A stretch of DNA of 64,000 nucleotides from Shinella sp. H4-D48 (GTDB taxonomy: Bacteria > Pseudomonadota > Alphaproteobacteria > Rhizobiales > Rhizobiaceae), in assembly GCF_022637395.1 (NCBI RefSeq), contig NZ_CP093337.1:1720001-1784000 (forward strand), in the 5' to 3' direction. Made by a program: the position numbers and the translations under genes. This document shows, piece after piece, positions 8,540 to 17,391 of this stretch (the first letter of the stretch is position 1; every line of letters begins with the position of its first letter). Below the pieces are notes generated by a model. The model did not search any database and had not been told where the DNA came from. It was given only the letters and a program-made list of their open reading frames with translations.

Positions 8540-10213
8540 ATGTACCGCTACGACGAATTCGACCACGCCTTTGTCTCTGACCGTGTGGAGCAGTTCCGCG
8601 ATCAGGTCGCGCGCCGCCTGTCCGGTGAACTGGCCGAGGATGCCTTCAAGCCGCTGCGCCTGATGAACGGCGTCTATCTGCAGCTGCACGCCTATATGCT
8701 GCGCGTCGCCATTCCCTATGGCACGCTGAGCGGCCGCCAGATGCGCAAGCTGGCCTATGTCGCGCGCAAGTACGACCGCGGCTACGGACATTTCACCACA
8801 CGTCAGAACATCCAGTACAACTGGCCGAAACTCTCGGAACTGCCGGATGCGCTGGCCGATCTCGCGACCGTCGAGATGCATGCTATCCAGACGTCGGGCA
8901 ATTGCATCCGCAATGTCACGGCCGACCATTTTGCCGGTGCTGCCGCCGATGAGGTTGCTGATCCCCGGCCTTACGCGGAAATCCTGCGCCAGTGGTCGTC
9001 CGTCCACCCGGAATTCTCCTTCCTGCCGCGCAAGTTCAAGATTGCTGTGACGGGTGCCGAGCGCGACCGCGCCGCCATCCAGGTGCACGACATCGGCCTG
9101 CACCTGAAGAAGAACGAAAAGGGCGAAATCGGCTTTGCCGTCTATGTCGGCGGCGGGCAGGGCCGCACGCCAATGATCGCCAAGAAGATCCGCGACTTCC
9201 TGCCGAAACAGGACCTCCTGTCCTACACCACTGCGATCATGCGCGTGTACAACCTGCACGGCCGCCGCGACAACAAGTACAAGGCGCGTATCAAGATTCT
9301 CGTGCACGAGACCGGCGTGGAGGAACTTTCGCGCCAGGTGGAGGCCGAGTTCGCCGAGCTGCGCGACACCGAGCTGAAGCTTCCCGAGCGCGATGTTGCG
9401 GCGATTTCCGCCTACTTCGCGCCGCCGGAGCTTGGCTCCCGTGCCGAAGGCTGGGCGAACCTCGCGCAGTGGAAGAAGGCGGACCCGGAATTTGCACGCT
9501 GGGTGCAGAACAACGTGCAGCCGCACAAGCACCCCGATTACGGCATGGTCACGATCTCGCTGAAGCCGATCGGCGGCATTCCCGGTGACGCGACCGACAC
9601 GCAGATGGAGGCCGTCGCCGATATCGCCGAGGAATATGCCTTCGACGAAATCCGCGTCAGCCACGAGCAGAACCTCATCCTGCCGCATGTCGCGCTGGCC
9701 GACCTGGAGCCGGTCTACCGGGGTCTGGTCGCTGCGGGTCTTGCGACGGCCAATGCCGGCCTGATCACCGACATCATCGCCTGTCCCGGGCTCGACTACT
9801 GCGCGCTGGCCAATGCCCGTTCGATCCCGGTCGCGCAGGAACTGTCGACCCGTTTCGGCTCGCCCGAGCGGCAGGCGGAAATCGGTGAGCTGAAGATCAA
9901 GATTTCCGGCTGCATTAATGCCTGCGGCCACCACCATGTCGGCCATATCGGTCTTCTGGGCGTGGAGAAGAAGGGCGAGGAGCTCTACCAGATTACGCTC
10001 GGCGGCTCCGGCGACGAAAACACCTCGATCGGCGAGATCATCGGGCGCGGTTTCGAGCCGGAAAAGGTGACGGATGCCGTGGAGGTTATCGTGAACACCT
10101 ATCTCGGCCTGCGCCTTGACCCGTCTGAAGTCTTCCTCGATGCCTATCGTCGCGTCGGACCGCAGCCCTTCAAGGATGCGCTCTACGGCGACAAGACGGC
10201 GGCGGCGGCCTGA
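8540..10213 (+). CDS. cysI: Siroheme-dependent sulfite (nitrite/sulfite) reductase
   Basis: Six-electron reduction of sulfite to sulfide in the cytoplasm. It has 557 residues with two ferredoxin-like half domains and two siroheme/4Fe-4S halves. The cluster ligands are ACPGLDYC (Cys-x5-Cys) and SGCINACGHHH (Cys-x3-Cys), and basic siroheme residues appear in the HFTTRQNIQYNW segment near residue 90. No flavoprotein CysJ lies nearby, so electrons probably come from ferredoxin; fpr (10946-11758) is the next enzyme gene and could reduce that ferredoxin. Nitrite reductase is the main alternative, but the cysG/DUF2849/DUF934 context favours sulfite. Confidence 0.93.
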   Translation: MYRYDEFDHAFVSDRVEQFRDQVARRLSGELAEDAFKPLRLMNGVYLQLHAYMLRVAIPYGTLSGRQMRKLAYVARKYDRGYGHFTTRQNIQYNWPKLSELPDALADLATVEMHAIQTSGNCIRNVTADHFAGAAADEVADPRPYAEILRQWSSVHPEFSFLPRKFKIAVTGAERDRAAIQVHDIGLHLKKNEKGEIGFAVYVGGGQGRTPMIAKKIRDFLPKQDLLSYTTAIMRVYNLHGRRDNKYKARIKILVHETGVEELSRQVEAEFAELRDTELKLPERDVAAISAYFAPPELGSRAEGWANLAQWKKADPEFARWVQNNVQPHKHPDYGMVTISLKPIGGIPGDATDTQMEAVADIAEEYAFDEIRVSHEQNLILPHVALADLEPVYRGLVAAGLATANAGLITDIIACPGLDYCALANARSIPVAQELSTRFGSPERQAEIGELKIKISGCINACGHHHVGHIGLLGVEKKGEELYQITLGGSGDENTSIGEIIGRGFEPEKVTDAVEVIVNTYLGLRLDPSEVFLDAYRRVGPQPFKDALYGDKTAAAA

Positions 10214-10224
10214 GGAGAACGGTC

Positions 10225-10725
10225 ATGACAAAAATCTGGAACGAAGCCGGTTTTGTGACCGATGATCCCTGGGTAATCGAAACCGAAGACGCCAAGGCGG
10301 GCTCGAACGAAAAGGCGATCCTCGGGCTCGACGACTTTCTGGCGAAGGTCACCGAGGGCGATGAGACCGGCCTCGGCGTGCTGATCAACCCGGCGGACGA
10401 CGTGCGCAGGCTGGAGGGGCATCTGGACCGCATTGCGCTGGTCGCGGTGGCGTTTCCTGCGTTCAACGACGGCCGCGCCTTCAGCCATGCTTCGCTGTTG
10501 CGCTCGCGCCTTACCTATGCCGGCGAGATCCGCGCTGTCGGCGATGTGCTGATCGACCAGATCCCGCTGATGCTGCGCTGTGGCATCGACAGCTTTGCGG
10601 TCAGCAACGAGACGGCGCTGAAGCGCCTATCCGAAAACCGTCTTCCCGGCATCGAAAACCACTACCAGCCGACTGCCCGTCCTTCCCAGGATGCTGGCTC
10701 GTATAGCTGGCGCCGCCGGGCCTGA
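10225..10725 (+). CDS. DUF934 protein of the sulfite reductase cluster
   Basis: A 166-residue member of a family that accompanies CysI/CysH in Proteobacteria. The start is an ATG 11 bases after the cysI stop with GGAGAAC upstream. No recognised active site is visible; the conserved-looking stretch is PAFNDGRAFSHASLLRSRL near residues 78-96. No cysH follows here, unlike in many relatives, so APS reduction must be encoded elsewhere. The cluster ends here, with 220 bases before fpr. Confidence 0.88.
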   Translation: MTKIWNEAGFVTDDPWVIETEDAKAGSNEKAILGLDDFLAKVTEGDETGLGVLINPADDVRRLEGHLDRIALVAVAFPAFNDGRAFSHASLLRSRLTYAGEIRAVGDVLIDQIPLMLRCGIDSFAVSNETALKRLSENRLPGIENHYQPTARPSQDAGSYSWRRRA

Positions 10726-10945
10726 TTTCCCGGCCGGTTGATCACAGCGACCGGCTACGGCCGCAATCCTGTGGTAGACTTGAGCCAGATCAAGGACGCT
10801 TGGCAGGGCGCAGGCGATATCGAGTGGCCGGCAAACTATTGCGCGGCCATTCGGCGCATTGGAACGGAATACCTTCCTTTGCTGCTCAACATGTAATATC
10901 TGCCTATCGTCAAGATTTTCCGACGCAGACAGGACCGATCCAGAC

Positions 10946-11758
10946 ATGAACGCACCGGCCAAGACCGAAGACTTTGTGGCAACCATTCCCGCCGGCGTTT
11001 TCGCCGAGACGGTGACGAGCGTGCAGCATTATACGGATCACCTGTTCCGCTTCCGCATGACGCGCCCCGAAAGCTTCCGCTTCCGTTCGGGCGAGTTCGC
11101 CATGATCGGCCTCATGGTCGGTGACAAGCCGATCTACCGCGCCTATTCGATCGCAAGCCCGTCCTGGGACGAGGAGCTGGAATTCTTCTCGATCAAGGTG
11201 CCGGATGGGCCGCTGACCTCGCATCTCCAGCAGATCAAGCCGGGCGATACTGTACTGATGCGCAAGAAGCCGACCGGCACGCTCGTTCTCGACGCACTGA
11301 CGCCCGGCAAGCGGCTTTACATGTTCTCGACCGGCACGGGCATTGCGCCTTTCGCAAGCCTCATCCGCGACCCGGAAACCTATGAGAAGTTTGACGAGGT
11401 CATCCTGACTCATACATGCCGCGAAGTGGCTGAACTGAAATACGGTTTCGATCTGGTCGAGGAAATCCGCAATCACGAATTTCTTGCCGAAGTCGTTGGC
11501 GACAAGCTGCGCCATTACGCGACCGTGACCCGTGAGGACTTTCCGTTCAAGGGCCGTATCACGGACCTCATCTCCAACGGCAAGATGTTTGCCGATCTCG
11601 GATTGCCGCGCTTCGATCCGGCCGTCGACCGCGGCATGATCTGCGGCTCTTCGGCGATGCTCAAGGAGACCAAGGCGCTGCTTGAGCAGGCCGGCCTCAC
11701 GGAGGGCGCCAACAGCAAGCCCGCCGAGTTCGTCATCGAGCGCGCCTTCGTCGACTGA
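10946..11758 (+). CDS. fpr: Ferredoxin-NADP+ reductase
   Basis: FAD enzyme exchanging electrons between NADPH and ferredoxin or flavodoxin. It has 270 residues, the bacterial Fpr type. The FAD motif is YRAYSIASPS, the NADP-binding glycine motif is FSTGTGIAPFASL, and the C-terminus FVIERAFVD is characteristic of the family. The frame is open 87 bases farther upstream, but MNAPAKTEDF matches the usual start. It may feed the sulfite reductase next door through ferredoxin. A strong intrinsic terminator follows (11783-11811). Confidence 0.94.
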   Translation: MNAPAKTEDFVATIPAGVFAETVTSVQHYTDHLFRFRMTRPESFRFRSGEFAMIGLMVGDKPIYRAYSIASPSWDEELEFFSIKVPDGPLTSHLQQIKPGDTVLMRKKPTGTLVLDALTPGKRLYMFSTGTGIAPFASLIRDPETYEKFDEVILTHTCREVAELKYGFDLVEEIRNHEFLAEVVGDKLRHYATVTREDFPFKGRITDLISNGKMFADLGLPRFDPAVDRGMICGSSAMLKETKALLEQAGLTEGANSKPAEFVIERAFVD

Positions 11759-11782
11759 ACGACGGCGATCCATTTCACAAAG

Positions 11783-11811
11783 CGGCGGCCTTCGGGCCGC
11801 CGTTTTCGTTT
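11783..11811 (+). terminator. Rho-independent terminator of fpr
   Basis: Stem CGGCGGCC / GGCCGCCG with a TTCG tetraloop (11791-11794), followed by TTTTCGTTT. It lies 24 bases after the fpr stop and abuts the end of the convergent GntR gene. Confidence 0.9.
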
Positions 11812-12431
11812 CAGCCGGACAGTTCTTCCAATAGGTCCGTCATTGCGGCCGATGCGGCGGCGGGATCGCCGTTGCGGATGGCGCGGATGACCTTAACATG
11901 CAGGTCGACGGAGCGATCCATGCGGCGGCTATCGGCGCGGGTGAACCACAGGCGTCGTGCATGGGTTTGCAGCGAGGCGAGGGCGGCAATGAGGAACCGG
12001 TTGGGGCAGGCCTCCTCCAGGATCTCGTCGAAGGTCTTGTCGGCGGCGAGGAAGCCTTCGATATCCGAGTTGATAGAACAGGCGGTCATGGCCTGTGCGC
12101 AGGCGACCAGCCGTTCGCGTTGCGCGTCGCTGGCATGGCGGGCGACCAGTGCGGCAGCCAGCGGCTCCAGCTGGCGGCGCGTGGTCATGACGTCGGCGTG
12201 ATCATCCGGACGGATTGCCGCGATCTGCAGGCCGGCGCGCGGCCGCACCACGATAAGCCCCTGCCATTCCAGCTTCTGGATCGCCTCGCGCACCGGCGTG
12301 CGGCCGTGACCCGAAAGCTCGATCAGCTGCTTTTCGGTCACGAGCGCCCCGGGTTTCAGCTTCAGGGTGACGATCAGACCCTCGAGGGCGAGATAGGCGA
12401 GGTGGGCCTGCGAGGCCGCTGATACCGTCAT
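11811..12431 (-). CDS. GntR-family (FCD) transcriptional regulator
   Basis: A 206-residue DNA-binding regulator. The winged helix-turn-helix occupies about residues 10-75 (GRTPVREAIQKLEWQGLIVV is the recognition helix and wing). A helical FCD ligand domain fills the rest, with metal-binding-type residues Asp and His in ADKTFDEIL and VDLHVKVIRAI. A GTG at 12455 would extend the frame by 8 codons, but it lies within an operator palindrome. The ATG at 12431 follows CGGAG at proper spacing and is preferred. Two TGATATATCA palindromes upstream suggest autoregulation. The divergent neighbour is the flavocytochrome gene at 12770, so it could also control the cytochrome/caspase cluster. The ligand is unknown. 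Confidence 0.88.
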   Translation of the reverse strand: MTVSAASQAHLAYLALEGLIVTLKLKPGALVTEKQLIELSGHGRTPVREAIQKLEWQGLIVVRPRAGLQIAAIRPDDHADVMTTRRQLEPLAAALVARHASDAQRERLVACAQAMTACSINSDIEGFLAADKTFDEILEEACPNRFLIAALASLQTHARRLWFTRADSRRMDRSVDLHVKVIRAIRNGDPAAASAAMTDLLEELSG

Positions 12432-12444
12432 GCGGATACTCCGT

Positions 12445-12500
12445 TGATATATCACTTGGTGGCATGTCGCAAAGCGGATAGCAAGGGCGCTGATATATCA
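12445..12500. promoter_or_regulatory. Paired palindromic operators upstream of the GntR-family gene
   Basis: Two exact copies of the 10-bp palindrome TGATATATCA at 12445-12454 and 12491-12500, 46 bases apart (between four and five helical turns). The first lies 14 bases upstream of the regulator's ATG. FCD-type GntR proteins commonly bind short AT-centred palindromes near their own promoters, so these are probable autoregulatory sites. The remaining gap to 12769 shows no gene. Confidence 0.65.
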
Positions 12501-12769
12501 GATGCCTGATTGCTGCATTACGAGCCGTTCACAAAGAGGCTTCGGGGCGGATTTGTCCTTTACCTGTCGATTCGACTGACGGGTGGAGGCTCGTCGCGAT
12601 CTGGCTCGGCCCATTCTCACGGTTTGCAGCTTTTTGGACTGTGCGCCAAAAGGCGGCGAATAAAGCCGCGTGACCACCCGTCGATAGGAGGATTGCGGTT
12701 GACGAATGTCATGCGTCCTTGCAAGCATGCCGGCATTCAGGACCGTTCAGTTCCATCTTGGGGGATAGA

Positions 12770-14029
12770 TTGACCGCGGGTTCCATCGTCGCGACTCTGC
12801 TGATCGTGATCGCCGGCGTGCTTGCCGTTCCGGCGGTCAGCCATACCAATGGCGGAACGACCCTGTCCCTGATGGCCTCCTCGATGGCCTTCGTCGCGAT
12901 GGCGATCGCGCAGTTCATGGCCACGCGGCCGCCGCTGGTGGAACGGCTGTTCGGCGGGCTCGACCGCATCTATCATTTCCACCGCAAGATCGGCATCGCG
13001 GTGCTCTGTCTTATCCTCGTGCACTATTTCGTGGCGCCCGATTTCCAGGGGCTTTCGCTCACGGGCGATCTCAACAGGCTCGCCAAGACGGCCGGCGAAT
13101 GGGCCTTCTACGGCTTCGTCTTCCTGCTTGTCCTCAGCATCGTGAAGGTCATTCCGAAGACGCGCTTCCAGATCCCCTATCAGTACTGGCGCTTCACCCA
13201 TCGGTTCATCGGCCTGCTTTTCGTGCTGGTCGCCTTCCACCAGATGTTCATCAAGCGCCCCTATGACAGCACGGCGCTGCTGGCGGTCTATCTCAACCTC
13301 TTCGCGCTGCTCGGCATCGTCAGCTATGCCTATACGCAGCTTCTGCCCTGGATTCGCACGCGAAAATACCAGGTTGTGGATGTCGAGCGCCACGAGGGCG
13401 CAACGATCATCACGGCAAAGCCCATCCGCAGCAAGCTGAAGGCGTTGCCCGGCCAATTCGGCTTTTTCCGCGTCAACAAGGCCGGGCTGCGCGAGCCGCA
13501 TCCCTTCACCATCGCGGGTATCGATGAGGACGGCACGGTGCGCTTCGCCATCAAGCCGCTCGGCGACTATACGAAAGCATTGCGGGAAACGGTGGCTGTT
13601 GGCGATGCGCTGACGCTGGAGGGCGGATACGGTCATTTCAACCACAAACGCGGTGGCAAGAAGCAGATCTGGCTTGCCGGCGGCATTGGTGTGACGCCGT
13701 TCCTCGCCATGGCGAGCCGGCTGACGGGCGACGAGGGCCAAGACATCCACATGGTGTACTGCGTGCGCGATGGTGCGGAGGCGATCGGTGTCGAGACGTT
13801 CCGCGCGCAGGCCGAAAAGCTCGGCAATTTCAGCTTCGTCCTGCATAATTCCGCGACCGACGGGCGGCTCGACGCGGCAAAGCTCGTGTCCGGAACGGCG
13901 ATGGATCCCGCAGAAGCCGACCTGTGGTTCTGCGGGCCGCCACCGCTCCGGCTGGCTATCGAAAAGGGATTGAGGGAACTCGGCAAGCCACCGCGCCGCG
14001 TCGAGTTCGAACGTTTCGAATTTCGCTAG
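12770..14029 (+). CDS. Membrane flavocytochrome, ferric-reductase/NADPH-oxidase-like
   Basis: Predicted transmembrane b-type flavocytochrome of about 419 residues. The N-terminal half has several hydrophobic helices with paired histidines suited to bind heme (HRKIG...LVHYF and THRFIG...VAFHQMF). The C-terminal half is a cytoplasmic ferredoxin-reductase domain: FAD motif PHPFTIAG, NAD motif LAGGIGVTPFLAM, and WFCGPPPL near the end. Such proteins move electrons from NAD(P)H across the membrane to ferric iron, oxygen or another acceptor. The TTG at 12770 has GGGGGAT just upstream; an upstream ATG at 12719 is possible. It lies 101 bases before the tetraheme cytochrome gene and could be its electron source (inference). 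Confidence 0.82.
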   Translation: MTAGSIVATLLIVIAGVLAVPAVSHTNGGTTLSLMASSMAFVAMAIAQFMATRPPLVERLFGGLDRIYHFHRKIGIAVLCLILVHYFVAPDFQGLSLTGDLNRLAKTAGEWAFYGFVFLLVLSIVKVIPKTRFQIPYQYWRFTHRFIGLLFVLVAFHQMFIKRPYDSTALLAVYLNLFALLGIVSYAYTQLLPWIRTRKYQVVDVERHEGATIITAKPIRSKLKALPGQFGFFRVNKAGLREPHPFTIAGIDEDGTVRFAIKPLGDYTKALRETVAVGDALTLEGGYGHFNHKRGGKKQIWLAGGIGVTPFLAMASRLTGDEGQDIHMVYCVRDGAEAIGVETFRAQAEKLGNFSFVLHNSATDGRLDAAKLVSGTAMDPAEADLWFCGPPPLRLAIEKGLRELGKPPRRVEFERFEFR

Positions 14030-14130
14030 GGCAGTTCCCGCGGAAACTGCGCGGCGGTTTTGTATGCGGAATTGTCGGAGAGATCAGATTTCCAGCCGGG
14101 CATCCGGCTTTTTGGAGTGAGGGACAAGCC

Positions 14131-17100
14131 ATGCGCGCGTTCAATATGGCACTTTTCTGCCCGATGCCGCGCCTTGGCGCGCTTCTCGGCCTGGCGATGA
14201 TGGCGTTCTGTCCGACCGGGGCATTCGCCATCGATCCGTTCACGCCGGATGCCTACGGCACCTACCAGGCGAATGCCGAGAACGGCAAGGTGCTGTTCGG
14301 CGCCGCCGGCTGCGGTGCCTGCCATGGCTCCGGCGACAATACAGAACTGCTTTCCGGCGGTATGGAGATGCAGACTGCCATCGGAAAATTCTTCGCACCG
14401 AACATCTCGGCGCATCCGAACGGCATCGGCGGCTGGTCGAATGCCGACTTCCTGAATGCCGTGATGGCCGGCCTCGACAAGGAGGGGGATAATCTCTACC
14501 CGGTCATGCCTTACACGTCCTATGGCGGCATGAAGCCGGAGGACGTGCTCGATATCAAGGCCTATATCGAGACGCTGCCGCAATCGGACGCGGCCTCGAA
14601 GGAGCACGAGATCGCATTTCCTTTCAGCCGGCAGACGACGATCACGTTGTGGAAGCGCAGCCATTTCACCGTGCCGGCGTACCAGTCGCGTGAAGAGACC
14701 CAGATGGAGCGCGGCCGCTACCTCGTGGAGAATGTCGGCGGTTGCGGCGATTGCCATACGCCGCGCACCGCCACCTACGGCCTCGACCTTGCACGCGCTT
14801 ATGAGGGCGAGAAAGGGCTGACCGGCGCGGTTGCGCCCGATATCACCAAGGCGCGCATGGGTGGCCTTGCCTCGCATGAGGTCTTTACCAAGGGGCTGAT
14901 CGAGGAGGGCAAGAAGCTCTCCGGTTCGCCGCTGGCCGATCCCGTGATGCGCCACATCGCGAAGGGGCTTTCGGCGCTTTCCGACGAAGACCGCCAGGCC
15001 ATGTATGCCTTCCTTGCGGACCGCGAGGTCAAGGTGACGCCGGTGGAAACCAGCGCGACACCCGTGTGCAGCGAGGCCACGGCCGAGACGGCGCTGACGG
15101 CCGGCGGTGGCAGTGCGGAATTCGCATCCGCTGCCGATGCGTTCATCGGAAAATATTGCCGCAACTGCCATGGTCCGGGTGAAAGCTCGCAGGGCTCGTT
15201 CCCTTCGGGCGACCTTGCCTCGATTGCCGCCAATCCGGCGTTCGTGACGCCCGGCGACGCATCCAAGTCGCTGCTTTACACCAGCGTTACCAGCGGCCGC
15301 ATGCCGCTCGGCAAGCGGCCCGACGATGCGGAGGTGCAGAGCCTTGCCAACTGGATCAACTCGTTGAACAAGGCTTCAATTCCGACGGCGGTTTCCGCGA
15401 GCCAGACGCAGCGCTCGCGGCCGATGCTGAAATATCTCGATTTCGTGGACCTTGCGCTACGTGACATCTCCAAGGTGGACGAACACGACCAGCCGTTCAT
15501 GCGCTATTTCAGCTATCGCGACCAGTATAACGGCATGATGAGCTGTGAGACGCACGAGACCTTCCTCAAGCGCATGAAGGTGCTGGCGGGCGGCTTCAAG
15601 AAGCTCGTCAATTCGCTGTCCTACGGACCGGAGCTTGTCATTCCGGAGGAAGTCGAAGGCTCTGACGGCCTGCTTGTGCGCATCGACCTTCGCGACCTCC
15701 AATGGAGCGAGGACGACTACGACTTCCTGATCAACGAGTATTTCTACGGCGTCGATCCGGCCAGCAATTCGCAGCTGCATGCGCTCGCCAAGGCCACGCA
15801 TACGCAGTTGCCGATCATGCGCGTCGATTGGTTCATGAGCAACGGCGCGCGGCCGAAGGTCTATAACCGCCTGATGAAGCTGCCGACCAACATCATCGAG
15901 CTGGAAAAGCGCTTCGGGGTGAATGTCGAGCAGAATATCGAGCGCCGCCGCATCGTGCGCGCCGGTTTCGCGGACGGCTCGTCTGGGGTTTCGGATCACA
16001 ACCGCATGCTGGAACGGCACGACATGCCGTTCGGCGGCTATTACTGGAAGTCCTACGACTTTGCCGGCGATGTTGGCCGTCAGGTGCTGAAGCGCTTCCC
16101 GGCCGGGCCGGAAGGCGTGCGGCTGAAGGCGGGGCTCGAACCCTTCGAGCACGATGGCGGCGAGATGATTTTCTCGCTTCCCAACGGCATGCAGGGCTAT
16201 TACCTCTCAACCAACAAGGGCGATCAGCTCGATATCGGCCCGACGGCCATCGTATCCTTCCGCAAGCGGCCGATCGGCAAGGGGGTGGAGATCGTCAATG
16301 CCCGGTCCTGCTTCGACTGCCATTTCGACGGCATTCTGTCGAAGCGCGACCAGCTGCGCGAGCATATTCAGACCTCCACGCTGTTCTCCAAGGACCAGCA
16401 GGACGAACTGCTCGCCGTCTATGTGCCGCAGGAAAAGCTGAACGAGGCGTACAAGCGCGACACCGAACGTTTCGTCAGCGCGCTCGACCGTCTCGGCATT
16501 ACCGAAGCAACGGCTGGCGGCGGCAAGACCAGTCTGAAGGCGCCGGGCGGGGCGGAAATCTTCACCTACTTCGCCGACAAGTATGAGGACGAACTGAATT
16601 TCGAGCAGCTGGCTGCCGAATTCGACATGACGCCGGAGGAGTTCGCCTCCGATATCCGCCGCGTCAACGACGTCAATGCGTTGCGCATCGGGCTCGACTG
16701 GGTCGCGACGCTCGAGGCGGGCTCCACCATCCCGCGCGTCGAGGTGGAGGAGCAATTCGCCCTCATGCTGGAGCCATTGCAGCAGCTCCAGCCGCTGAAG
16801 CGCGGTGTCAATCATGAGACCGTGGCCATCAACACCGCTCATACCCAGCCGACCACCGACAACGCCCAGACGGCCTATGCCGTTCCTGCCTACAAGCAGG
16901 ACGACAAGGCGCAGGCCGACAAGGTGAAGCTTGCCGTGCATGTGGCTTCGACAAGCGCGAAGGTGGGCGATTACCTGAGCTTCGAGCTTTCCACCAACCA
17001 TGCCTGCGAATTGCAGGTCGTGTATGTCGAGGATACGGGCAAGGTGGAAATCATCCCGGATGTGATGATCGGCAATACCACGCTCAATCCGGGCGAACGC

Positions 17101-17346
17101 CGTCTCATCCCGCAGGCGGGTACCGGCAATCTCACCTTCGATATGCCGTCGGACGGCGAAACCCTGATTGCCTTCTGCCGTATCGGCGGGCTGGGCGACC
17201 AGAAGCTGACGCCCGAAAAGGCCCGGCAGCTGGCGGCGAAGTCGAAGCTGCCATTGACCCGCGGGCTTGCAATCAACCTTGCAAAGCAGGCCGAGCAGGA
17301 CAATGGTGCGAGCGGTCTCCAGATGGTGACATTCGAGATCAAGTGA
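14131..17346 (+). CDS. Exported tetraheme c-type cytochrome with C-terminal DUF4384-like domain
   Basis: A 1071-residue periplasmic or envelope protein. Residues 1-33 form a signal peptide (cleavage near GAFA-ID). Four CxxCH heme motifs are visible: CGACH at 61-65, CGDCH at 205-209, CRNCH at 343-347 and CFDCH at 727-731. The first two sit in domains like those of dehydrogenase-linked cytochromes. Residues of about 420-720 match nothing I recognise. About 931-1030 resembles DUF4384 (VGDYLSFELST...LIPQ), the domain also found on the two caspases downstream. The ATG follows TGGAGTGAGGG. I know of no named family with this full architecture. A 10-bp hairpin separates it from the next gene. Confidence 0.85.
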   Translation: MRAFNMALFCPMPRLGALLGLAMMAFCPTGAFAIDPFTPDAYGTYQANAENGKVLFGAAGCGACHGSGDNTELLSGGMEMQTAIGKFFAPNISAHPNGIGGWSNADFLNAVMAGLDKEGDNLYPVMPYTSYGGMKPEDVLDIKAYIETLPQSDAASKEHEIAFPFSRQTTITLWKRSHFTVPAYQSREETQMERGRYLVENVGGCGDCHTPRTATYGLDLARAYEGEKGLTGAVAPDITKARMGGLASHEVFTKGLIEEGKKLSGSPLADPVMRHIAKGLSALSDEDRQAMYAFLADREVKVTPVETSATPVCSEATAETALTAGGGSAEFASAADAFIGKYCRNCHGPGESSQGSFPSGDLASIAANPAFVTPGDASKSLLYTSVTSGRMPLGKRPDDAEVQSLANWINSLNKASIPTAVSASQTQRSRPMLKYLDFVDLALRDISKVDEHDQPFMRYFSYRDQYNGMMSCETHETFLKRMKVLAGGFKKLVNSLSYGPELVIPEEVEGSDGLLVRIDLRDLQWSEDDYDFLINEYFYGVDPASNSQLHALAKATHTQLPIMRVDWFMSNGARPKVYNRLMKLPTNIIELEKRFGVNVEQNIERRRIVRAGFADGSSGVSDHNRMLERHDMPFGGYYWKSYDFAGDVGRQVLKRFPAGPEGVRLKAGLEPFEHDGGEMIFSLPNGMQGYYLSTNKGDQLDIGPTAIVSFRKRPIGKGVEIVNARSCFDCHFDGILSKRDQLREHIQTSTLFSKDQQDELLAVYVPQEKLNEAYKRDTERFVSALDRLGITEATAGGGKTSLKAPGGAEIFTYFADKYEDELNFEQLAAEFDMTPEEFASDIRRVNDVNALRIGLDWVATLEAGSTIPRVEVEEQFALMLEPLQQLQPLKRGVNHETVAINTAHTQPTTDNAQTAYAVPAYKQDDKAQADKVKLAVHVASTSAKVGDYLSFELSTNHACELQVVYVEDTGKVEIIPDVMIGNTTLNPGERRLIPQAGTGNLTFDMPSDGETLIAFCRIGGLGDQKLTPEKARQLAAKSKLPLTRGLAINLAKQAEQDNGASGLQMVTFEIK

Positions 17347-17352
17347 CAGTGG

Positions 17353-17376
17353 GGCAGGGGTGACCGCACCCCTGCC
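17353..17376 (+). other. Intercistronic hairpin in the cytochrome/caspase cluster
   Basis: Perfect inverted repeat GGCAGGGGTG / CACCCCTGCC with an ACCG loop, beginning 6 bases after the cytochrome stop. There is no T-run, so it is more likely an RNA-stability or partial-attenuation element than a full terminator. Confidence 0.6.
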
Positions 17377-17391
17377 TGACGATTCGAGAAT

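Noticed and set aside
12432-12455. Longer GTG start for the GntR-family regulator
   Set aside because: The GTG lies in the operator palindrome, and the ATG at 12431 has a proper ribosome site.
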